64,000 nucleotides of DNA from DATKZM01 sp035527975 (lineage in GTDB: Bacteria; Pseudomonadota; Alphaproteobacteria; JAPULJ01): assembly GCA_035527975.1 (NCBI GenBank), contig DATKZM010000008.1, positions 36,451 through 100,450 on the forward strand, in the 5' to 3' direction. Positions 57,984 to 64,000 of the stretch are shown here, one piece after another. Each line of letters begins with the position of its first letter. The stretch's first letter is position 1. The notes beneath the pieces are model-generated. The model was not told where the DNA came from. It saw nothing but the letters and a program-made list of their open reading frames with translations, and did not search any database. Position numbers and translations under genes: made by a program.

Positions 57984-58236
57984 GAGTGAGACTTTCCTGC
58001 TGGTCGTCGGCGGGTTGCTATGCTTCGCTGGCGATTGCGACCTGCCCGCGAACGGGGCGCCACTCTAGGCGACGCCTCCGTACCAGACAAGGGGAACCGG
58101 TGGAGCCCCGCGATGCGTCGAATGGGCCTGTTGATCGAGGCCCACCGGCCGCGTTATCACCATGTTCATGCCTTGAATTCGCCGCCCGGACCTTCCCGGA
58201 ACCGCCACGCCACTGCTCAAACGAGACCGTATCACC

Positions 58237-59199
58237 ATGGCCGTCTACACCGAAGTCGAGGACGACGACCTCAAGGCGTTCATCGCCCAGTACGACATCG
58301 GCGAAGTCGTCTCCTACAAGGGCATCGCCGAGGGTGTGGAGAATTCCAACTACCTGCTGCAGACCGAACGCGGGCCCTTCATCCTGACGCTCTACGAGAA
58401 ACGTGTCGATCCCAAAGATCTGCCGTTCTTTCTCGGTCTGATGGATCATTTGGCCGAGCAGGGGATCCCCTGTCCGACCCCGATCCATGGGCGCGACGGC
58501 GCCGCGCTGCGCTCGCTCGCGGGGCGGCCTGCGGCGATCATTAGCTTTCTGCAGGGTATGTGGCCGCGGCGGATCGCCACCGATCATTGCGTGCTGCTCG
58601 GCGAGGCGATGGCGCACATGCATCTGGCCGGCGCCAGTTTCAAATTGGCGCGCCCGAACGCGCTGTCGGTTGCGGGCTGGCGGCCGCTCTTCGAGCGCTC
58701 GGCCGATCGTGCCGACGAGGTCCATCCGGGGCTGGCCGAAGTGATCGGGCGGGAGCTTGATCATCTGGAGACGTGTTGGCCGGACGGTTTGCCTTCGGGC
58801 GTGATCCACGCCGACCTCTTCCCCGACAACGTCTTCTTTCTGCTCAACAAGCTGTCCGGGCTGATCGACTTCTACTTCGCCTGCAACGACGCCTTCGCTT
58901 ACGACCTGGCGATCTGTCTCAATGCCTGGTGTTTTGAGGTCGACGGCAGTTTCAACATCACCAAGGCGCGGCAAATGCTGAGCCGTTACCGCAAGGTGCG
59001 ACCGTTCTCCGACGAAGAGCTGAAATCTTTGCCGCTGCTGGCGCGGGGCAGTGCCATGCGCTTCTTGCTGACGCGTCTTTACGACTGGCTGCATCACCCC
59101 GAGGGGGCCATGGTGAAACCCAAAAATCCGATCGAGTATCTGAACAAGCTGCGCTTTCACCAAAGCGTGTCCGGTCCGGGCGCCTATGGGCTCGATTGA
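58237..59199 (+). CDS. thrB: Homoserine kinase (ThrB, APH-fold type)
   Basis: A 320-residue kinase of the aminoglycoside-phosphotransferase fold, the form used by alpha- and gammaproteobacteria without GHMP ThrB. It has ENSNYLLQTERGPFILTLYEKR (ATP-binding lysine region), GVIHADLFPDNVFFLL (HxDxxxxN catalytic loop) and GLIDFYFACND (metal-binding DFY). It phosphorylates homoserine in threonine synthesis. rnhA follows after 18 bases. Confidence 0.93.
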   Translation: MAVYTEVEDDDLKAFIAQYDIGEVVSYKGIAEGVENSNYLLQTERGPFILTLYEKRVDPKDLPFFLGLMDHLAEQGIPCPTPIHGRDGAALRSLAGRPAAIISFLQGMWPRRIATDHCVLLGEAMAHMHLAGASFKLARPNALSVAGWRPLFERSADRADEVHPGLAEVIGRELDHLETCWPDGLPSGVIHADLFPDNVFFLLNKLSGLIDFYFACNDAFAYDLAICLNAWCFEVDGSFNITKARQMLSRYRKVRPFSDEELKSLPLLARGSAMRFLLTRLYDWLHHPEGAMVKPKNPIEYLNKLRFHQSVSGPGAYGLD

Positions 59200-59217
59200 A
59201 TGGGTGGGCTCGAATGA

Positions 59218-59670
59218 ATGGGCGCTATGAAAACGGGCAATGACGTCGAAATCTTCACCGACGGAGCGTGCAGCGGCAATCCAGGACCGGGCGGCTGGGG
59301 CGCGATCCTGCGCTGGAACGGCGAGGAGCGGGAGCTGTCGGGGGGCGAGGCGGAAACCACGAACAACCGGATGGAGCTCACCGCCGCCATCGAGGCCTTA
59401 ACAGCGCTCCGCCGCACCGTCCGCGTCGATCTTTACACCGACAGCACCTACGTCAAGGACGGTATTACCAAGTGGATCCACGGCTGGAAGGCCAAGGGTT
59501 GGAAGACCGCCAGCAGAAAGCCGGTCAAGAACCAGGATCTATGGCGCGCGCTCGTCGAGGCATTGGCCGAGCACGAGGTGCGCTGGCACTGGGTCAAAGG
59601 CCATTCGGGGCATCCCGAGAACGAGCGCGCCGATGCGCTGGCGCGGGCGGCGCTGGAGGACTATCGGTAG
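59218..59670 (+). CDS. rnhA: Ribonuclease HI
   Basis: A 150-residue enzyme, typical RNase HI. VEIFTDGACSGNPGPGGWG (first Asp), NRMELTAAIEAL (Glu), LYTDSTYVKDGI (second Asp) and NERADALAR (last Asp) are the four metal-binding residues. WVKGHSGHPENERAD is the usual end. It removes RNA from RNA:DNA hybrids. The thrB-rnhA order is common in alphaproteobacteria. An ATG at 59227 is an alternative start. Confidence 0.96.
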   Translation: MGAMKTGNDVEIFTDGACSGNPGPGGWGAILRWNGEERELSGGEAETTNNRMELTAAIEALTALRRTVRVDLYTDSTYVKDGITKWIHGWKAKGWKTASRKPVKNQDLWRALVEALAEHEVRWHWVKGHSGHPENERADALARAALEDYR

Positions 59671-59752
59671 CTGTCGGAATCAGCAGGGGCGGGTCTGAAA
59701 CCCTACAGAGACAGGCTGTTAACGCCTTAAGCTGTTGAGAAAATAAGGTTTT

Positions 59753-59819
59753 CGTTGGCCATCGTGTGTGGTTTGTTCGACCCACACACAGCCTCTCTGA
59801 ACAGGAAAGGTGACCAACG
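59753..59819. other. Structured non-coding stretch after rnhA
   Basis: An outer stem of about 11 bp with one mismatch and one G-U (CGTTGGCCATC at 59753-59763 with 59809-59819) encloses a perfect 8-bp hairpin, GTGTGTGG/CCACACAC at 59764-59771/59782-59789. A further hairpin (CACCC/GGGTG) follows within 40 bases. The 380-base gap 59671-60050 has no supported gene. Strand and identity as an RNA are undecided. Confidence 0.4.
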
Positions 59820-60050
59820 CACCGCACACCCTAGCTACGGGTGCAGAACGGTTCGTTGGCCTGTAAGTGCGCCCCGGCCTCGCGGTTGAACGGGTTGGTC
59901 GCCGTAGCGGACGCCCGTGGCCATGGGCCGGGACGTGAGGTGCCTCACATGCTTTAACCAGCCGCTAACCCCACGGCACTATACCGAGATGGTACAGTGG
60001 CTCTAGGTGCCGCTGGACCCTCTCGGCTGACTGGGAAGAGTTGGGTTGCC

Positions 60051-60497
60051 ATGACGTGGCACGATATTAAGCAAGCAGGAAGCGAACGGCGGCAATACCC
60101 CCGCCTCGACGTGGAGAATATGGCCGAGATCATCGTGGCTGACAGCGATCAGAAGATGAGCTGCTTGGTGATCGATTGGGCAATGGGCGGGGCTCGGCTC
60201 CGCCCGCACGACCCTGACAGTTGTCCGAACCTATTCACACTCATCACCCGAGAAGGCCGTGAATATTCGTGCCAAGTCGTTTGGCGACGGGATGGGGAGT
60301 TGGGCGTCAAGTTCCCGAGAGCTGATCGCATCATTGAAGTAGCGGACGCCGTAGGAGCAGTCCGAGCCACGCGCGAACTACCGTCGACATCAACGAGCCC
60401 GGGGCACGGGGGACAGCCTCAAGTTCGCCGGGTTGGATATGCCCTCATTAATCCCGACCCGAATTTCAGTTCGAAGTGGCGGGCGGGGTCGGGGTGA
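60051..60497 (+). CDS. PilZ-domain protein, first of three related copies
   Basis: A 148-residue protein with ERRQYPRLDVENMAEI (RxxxR), VIDWAMGGARLRP at the place of DxSxxG but with Ala for Ser, then CPNLFTLIT and CQVVWRRDGELGVKF. The last two phrases recur in the two PilZ proteins that follow at 61250 and 61596, so the three are paralogues. A long tail of ~45 residues follows the domain. Binding of cyclic di-GMP is likely but the changed serine leaves it open. Confidence 0.78.
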   Translation: MTWHDIKQAGSERRQYPRLDVENMAEIIVADSDQKMSCLVIDWAMGGARLRPHDPDSCPNLFTLITREGREYSCQVVWRRDGELGVKFPRADRIIEVADAVGAVRATRELPSTSTSPGHGGQPQVRRVGYALINPDPNFSSKWRAGSG

Positions 60498-60576
60498 GGG
60501 GCGTGGTGTCTCGGCGTGATGTCTGCTTTCGGGGGTAAAGCGGACCCGCCGAGCGCAATGCCGAATGTCTCCTTTT

Positions 60577-60742
60577 GACCGATTCTGTTGAAAAACTCGG
60601 TTGCGAATACTTCGAGGCGTATCTGGCGCAACGATGATTCGCTGAGAGGGGCGTTCGCGGACGATCGTTACGCGGAAGTCTTCCATCTGATTCGAAAGTT
60701 ACCAGCCAATGTGGCCAGCGGAGTTTTTCAACAGAATCGACC
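60577..60742. mobile_element. MITE-like element with 18-bp terminal inverted repeats
   Basis: GATTCTGTTGAAAAACTC at 60581-60598 is matched exactly in inverted form at 60721-60738. GACC stands on both outer sides (60577-60580, 60739-60742), as a 4-bp target duplication would. The 158-bp element has no gene of its own, so it must be moved by a transposase elsewhere. IS5-type elements make 4-bp duplications; the family is a guess. Confidence 0.7.
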
Positions 60743-61249
60743 CGTTGCGGACGTTGGGGACCCCCGGCGTCTCTCCCCTGGACGGCAGGTGGGCCAAGGG
60801 TTGGCGGGTTTGTAGCGCCTGGGCTGACCTCTAGACGCTGCGTTTCTCTATGAACACGGTTAACCGGACTTTTACCATTTGGCAGTAAAACAGCTGCCGT
60901 TCTGTAGTGATGGGTTCTTCGTACTGGATCGCTCCGTCGGGAACCCCGGACGCCTCGGCAGAAAATCCGATCCCCCTCGGTCCGCCGAGGCGTCCCTCTA
61001 CACTCTGCACGACTGCGCCGCGAGCGGCTCTATGCCGGGGAACTGGCGCACACTCGTGAACAGAGATCCCGCCACGCACGAATTTTGGTCTACAGAACTC
61101 TCGATTTAGACTTCGACCTCACCATTTTTTTTGGGGCAGGCTTAATCAGTAGTAAGTCATTAGTATGTATAGAATTATACCCCCAATCTACGGCCGTGCG
61201 GGGCCTAACTCGCACTGCAATATCCAATAATTTGGAGATGGTCAGGCCA
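60743..61249. other. Gene-poor stretch after the MITE-like element
   Basis: Short open frames on both strands (60831-61079, 60879-61109) have no recognisable family, no ribosome site and unlike codon use. The last 150 bases are A+T-richer than the rest of the window and probably hold the promoter of the second PilZ gene. Nothing more is supported. Confidence 0.5.
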
Positions 61250-61531
61250 ATGAACGCAAGTGAACCAGAAGTCCGCGAAAGGCGGCGGGCTATGCGGCAC
61301 AAGACGATGGGCCCTGCGTCGATCAGCTTTCAAAACGGAAACTGCTCGATGGACAGTGTTGTGCTCGATTGGTCAGACTACGGCGCGCATATCCGGCCTT
61401 CGGACGTCGCTACCTGTCCCGGTAAATTCACTCTTCTAACCAACGACGGCAGCCGCTTCGACTGCTTGGTAGTCTGGCGGCATGATGGTCGAATAGGCGT
61501 CAAGTTCTTTCTTCCGCCTGACCGTCCCTAG
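61250..61531 (+). CDS. PilZ-domain protein, second of three related copies
   Basis: A 93-residue protein, nearly all domain: VRERRRAMRHKTMGPASISF, VVLDWSDYGAHIRP (DxSxxG intact), CPGKFTLLT and CLVVWRHDGRIGVKF. The RxxxR motif is less clear than in the first copy. The start at 61250 is chosen as the one nearest the conserved domain; an ATG at 61238 is possible. A cyclic di-GMP receptor role is inferred. Confidence 0.72.
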   Translation: MNASEPEVRERRRAMRHKTMGPASISFQNGNCSMDSVVLDWSDYGAHIRPSDVATCPGKFTLLTNDGSRFDCLVVWRHDGRIGVKFFLPPDRP

Positions 61532-61595
61532 TCGTCATGAGGTCAGTCGACGCTTACGCGGTCGGATAACCAATCTGTTTGGATTGCTTCTCACG

Positions 61596-61859
61596 ATGGA
61601 TAGTAGCGAAACATGGGTTACAGAGCGGCGAGCTAAATCTCGATCATTGGTTAGAATTCCCGCCAAGATTATCTTCGGTAATCGGGATGATTCGCTGAGC
61701 TGCATCGTGATCGATTGGTCGCTCAGTGGCGCCCGCATCGAACTTCAGGACGCGGGCAATTGCCCCGATGATTTCACCCTCATAACCTATGGCGGAAAGA
61801 GCCTTGACTGCCGGGTGGTGTGGCAGCGAAACGGGACGATTGGTGTCCGGTTCGTCTAG
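61596..61859 (+). CDS. PilZ-domain protein, third of three related copies
   Basis: An 87-residue protein with ERRAKSRSLVRIPAKIIF, CIVIDWSLSGARIEL (DxSxxG intact), CPDDFTLIT and CRVVWQRNGTIGVRFV. It ends right at the domain. The start at 61596 is preferred to an upstream TTG at 61584. It is 64 bases after the second copy and is probably co-transcribed with it. Confidence 0.74.
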   Translation: MDSSETWVTERRAKSRSLVRIPAKIIFGNRDDSLSCIVIDWSLSGARIELQDAGNCPDDFTLITYGGKSLDCRVVWQRNGTIGVRFV

Positions 61860-62219
61860 CCTCCATTGAACAAAGCATAACCTAATTCGGGACGTATATC
61901 GGGGCGATTTTCATTTCTGATCCGCGAGCGTTCCAGACTCTACTTTTCTGGCCAACCAATGATCAGGTAGGGGACGCTGCCATCGGACGCGCTTACTCGC
62001 ATGGTGCGAGCCGCCGAATGAGAATCAACTTGTGCGATCCGACGCTGCAAAGGCAACAGCCACAGAATACAACCTCACAGGGAGGACGTTGACGGATTGA
62101 GTGCAAAGAGTGAAATGTCACATGTCTGGTTTTGGCTACAAGCGGACTGTCTGACGATTGATCACCATGCCCGCTAAGCGGCGCAAGGCGGACGTAGGCA
62201 AGCGCAGATCGCGATGCTA
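61860..62219. other. 360-base gap without a gene
   Basis: No supported coding or RNA feature. It is the 3' side of both the PilZ genes and the convergent receiver-domain genes. A short open frame at 62158 overlaps the receiver gene antisense and is not supported. Confidence 0.5.
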
Positions 62220-62651
62220 CTACTTGCTTCGCGAAAGGAGGGCCGAAATATCATTCAGTGCCTCACCACGCCACTCCGGTCGCTTTGTCTTTGTCCCGGG
62301 CGAAGTCCAGTACTGGATGCGCCCAAGCAGCGCTTCTAATGGCGTGGTTTTCAGAACGTAGTCGTTGCCACCTGCGTCCAAAGCAGCCTTGACATGCTCG
62401 GCGCCATCGAAGGCAGTCAAGAATATGATTGGCACGTCATCGTCCAAAAAGTCGCGTGCACGCCGACACACCTCGATACCGGATATGTCGGGAAGATTGA
62501 TATCGAGCAATACGATATCCGGATTGATCACGGGCAGCCGCAACAGGGCCTCATTTCCATTATCCGCCACCGCGACGTCATAGCCTTTGGCGGCCAGAAA
62601 GTCTGAATACATCCGGCGCAATTTCTCCTCATCTTCCACGAGAAAGATCAT
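62220..62651 (-). CDS. Single-domain response regulator
   Basis: A 143-residue protein with a complete receiver domain: IFLVEDEEKLRRMYSDFL (acidic pair), DIVLLDINLPDISG (phosphorylated Asp at about 47) and DYVLKTTPLEALLG (conserved Lys). There is no output domain, so it is of the CheY/DivK type. The ATG overlaps the stop of the gene before it (ATGA), so both are translated together. No kinase is in the window. Confidence 0.9.
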   Translation of the reverse strand: MIFLVEDEEKLRRMYSDFLAAKGYDVAVADNGNEALLRLPVINPDIVLLDINLPDISGIEVCRRARDFLDDDVPIIFLTAFDGAEHVKAALDAGGNDYVLKTTPLEALLGRIQYWTSPGTKTKRPEWRGEALNDISALLSRSK

Positions 62652-63628
62652 TCCGCCGCACCCGAATCTGTGTGATTCAAGACGGTGGCGGTCAGTACTG
62701 TCGCTTCCTCACGATCATTCACCGTTGCCGCAATCGCTTCGCCATGCAGGTGCAAAACAGCGATCATGCGTTCGTTCAGCATTGGGCTCGCTGAAATCGA
62801 CCGGGCGATTTTGGCCATCGATTGACCAAGCGGCTCAAGCTCAACCAGACTTTCCTTTGTTATCAACTCGGAGACCTTGGTGATCATGTCGAACAGCCTG
62901 GTGCATTGATTCGTTTGGATTTCAATGTCTGGTCCGCCAGATAGCTGTGATTTGATCTTTAACGCCTCGTCGCCGATCGCGGCTGCCATCTTGGCGATCC
63001 GGCACTTCACGAAGACTTCACGAGCCGTATTCAATGCTGTGATGTCAACCGCAATATCCGTGCCTCCCAATGCCTTCTGGCGCAGAGCATTGGGTGCGTC
63101 GAACTTTGGCAGATCGTCATTCGTGCCGTCCTGGCCGTGCCGTTCGGGGCCAGCATAGTTGGGTGTGACAACAAATGGTTTGCGATTGTGAACAAGATTG
63201 GCCGTACGCTCCGCGATCACCTTGGGCGAGGTTGGCCGAGTAATCAGATCGTCGCAGCCTACGTCCAATACGCCTTTGATAGTGGTCGGAACGGCGTTTG
63301 AGGTGAGCGCCATGATCGCAAGGAAGGGATCGTATCCCAACCGACCTTCGCGAATCTGACGCACCACACGATAGATCCCATCGGCATCGCTGTCACTGTC
63401 GACAATGAGAAGGTCAATCGTGTCGTTGCGTAATCGTCGCATGACATCGTCAACGCTGTGGCAATCGAGAAGCCGGCGATAACCGACAGCGAGCAACGCA
63501 TTGCGTAGAACTGCCCGCATCTGAGCGGTCGGCTCGAAGAACGCAACGTCTATGTCGTGATAGGCGATTTCACCTTGCAGCCTGTTGGTCACGGGGTCCT
63601 TCGCCTCGCCGTTGGTTGGCTGCCCCAT
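62648..63628 (-). CDS. Receiver-domain protein with altered active site and helical C-terminal part
   Basis: A 326-residue protein. A receiver-like domain lies at about residues 25-150: DVAFFEPTAQMRAVLRNAL (FFEP where two acids are usual), DLLIVDSDSDADG (Asp kept) and DLITRPTSPKVI (Arg where Lys is usual). The second half is helical (LFDMITKVSELITKESLVELEPL) and not recognised. With Lys replaced, it may be a signalling scaffold rather than a phospho-switch. The start at 63628 is chosen; an ATG at 63733 would add 35 residues of different character. It overlaps the next regulator. Confidence 0.7.
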   Translation of the reverse strand: MGQPTNGEAKDPVTNRLQGEIAYHDIDVAFFEPTAQMRAVLRNALLAVGYRRLLDCHSVDDVMRRLRNDTIDLLIVDSDSDADGIYRVVRQIREGRLGYDPFLAIMALTSNAVPTTIKGVLDVGCDDLITRPTSPKVIAERTANLVHNRKPFVVTPNYAGPERHGQDGTNDDLPKFDAPNALRQKALGGTDIAVDITALNTAREVFVKCRIAKMAAAIGDEALKIKSQLSGGPDIEIQTNQCTRLFDMITKVSELITKESLVELEPLGQSMAKIARSISASPMLNERMIAVLHLHGEAIAATVNDREEATVLTATVLNHTDSGAAE

Positions 63629-63901
63629 CACATCACAGGTAGGCACATGCCAATCGCGCAGAACGAATATGACGTATGGTCGCAAAAATGGATTGAAATT
63701 CTCTAAATCCGAGAAAACGCATATATATCTCATAGATGCGAGGTTTGGTTAACCAAATGGCAACCGTGGAGGATCATTCTCCGGTCGCATCGTTCTCCGC
63801 CATACGCTTCGTCAAGATGGTCGCAACGGAGAGCAATAGACGCCCCGGCCGCCCCCCCCGAGCTATGGTCAGAAGTTGGTGACGGCGTAATGGGTTAAGG
63901 C

Positions 63902-64000
63902 GGCGTATCGTGGGGGTGATTGAGCCTCCACTTCTCCAGCAAAGGAGTGATACGCCGTGACTGACAATAACGTTTTGAAGCTTTCCCGACCAGCGACGTT
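63902..64000 (+). mobile_element. Start of an IS256-like transposase gene, cut by the window edge
   Basis: The frame begins with GTG at 63957 (AAAGGAG at 63941-63947) and reads VTDNNVLKLSRPATF to the end of the window. This matches the N terminus of IS256-family (mutator-type) transposases. Directly before it, GGCGTATC (63902-63909) pairs with GATACGCC (63949-63956), which could hide the ribosome site and start codon. The left end of the element is not defined. The gap 63629-63901 shows no gene. Confidence 0.55.

Noticed and set aside
60831..61109. Open frames of 76-82 residues on both strands between the MITE-like element and the second PilZ gene
   Set aside because: No ribosome site, no family, and they overlap each other antisense.
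62158..62361. A 67-residue plus-strand frame
   Set aside because: It overlaps the receiver gene antisense and has no supporting signal.

Overview
The window is a dense, high-GC chromosomal segment from a free-living, respiring alphaproteobacterium. The evidence is a complete nine-gene system I cytochrome c maturation set (ccmA to ccmI), a thrB-rnhA pair, an acnA-type aconitase, a gcvT-gcvH-gcvP operon with a single-chain P protein under a glycine riboswitch, PilZ proteins, and aerobic benzoyl-CoA (box) catabolism. Rhodospirillales or Hyphomicrobiales are the likeliest orders; this is an inference from gene content, not a phylogeny.

Layout. 1-7.96 kb: the 3' end of an amidohydrolase, an alpha/beta hydrolase, a cupin-like protein, a three-subunit molybdenum hydroxylase operon whose large subunit carries a fused SRPBCC domain, then a gene read through an in-frame UGA (selenocysteine 165) of the GrdB-like selenoprotein B family, with a SECIS-like hairpin right after the UGA and an overlapping glutaredoxin-like gene. 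8-11 kb: enoyl-CoA hydratase, CBS-domain protein, PilZ protein, DedA-family membrane protein. 11.1-18.6 kb: ccmA-B-C-D-E-F-G-H-I, all on the minus strand. 18.64-19.11 kb: a gap holding three consecutive perfect hairpins with C-rich loops (minus strand), a strong small-RNA candidate. 19.1-28.4 kb: a minus-strand operon with an acyl-CoA synthetase, a five-gene branched-chain-amino-acid-type ABC importer and a PaaK-like ligase, preceded by a 21-bp perfect palindrome. 30-35.4 kb: FHA protein, flavodoxin, then boxR, boxC and boxB with a near-identical operator-like 16-mer in front of boxR and boxC.

35.6-51 kb: mostly single-gene metabolic units: hydrolases, DUF924, a 43-residue membrane protein, two tandem 242-residue NUDIX proteins flanking a membrane-anchored LAS-peptidase-like protein, metallo-beta-lactamase-fold proteins, an aminotransferase, acnA, a nitroreductase, DUF1223 and Sel1-repeat secreted proteins. 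51.2-56.1 kb: the glycine cleavage operon. 56.2-59.7 kb: cytochrome b561, a PepSY-like protein, a lipoprotein, a two-motif CDGSH protein, thrB and rnhA. 59.7-64 kb is different: lower coding density, a structured non-coding stretch, a 158-bp MITE-like element, three related PilZ genes, two overlapping receiver-domain proteins and the start of an IS256-like transposase at the window edge.

Functionally, the importer, CoA ligases, enoyl-CoA hydratases and BoxB/BoxC suggest import, CoA activation and ring cleavage of aromatic or fatty acids, with BoxR as the likely benzoyl-CoA-responsive switch; boxA is not in the window. The main candidates for something undescribed are the selenoprotein-glutaredoxin pair and the triple C-rich hairpin RNA. 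No tRNA, rRNA or CRISPR array was seen.
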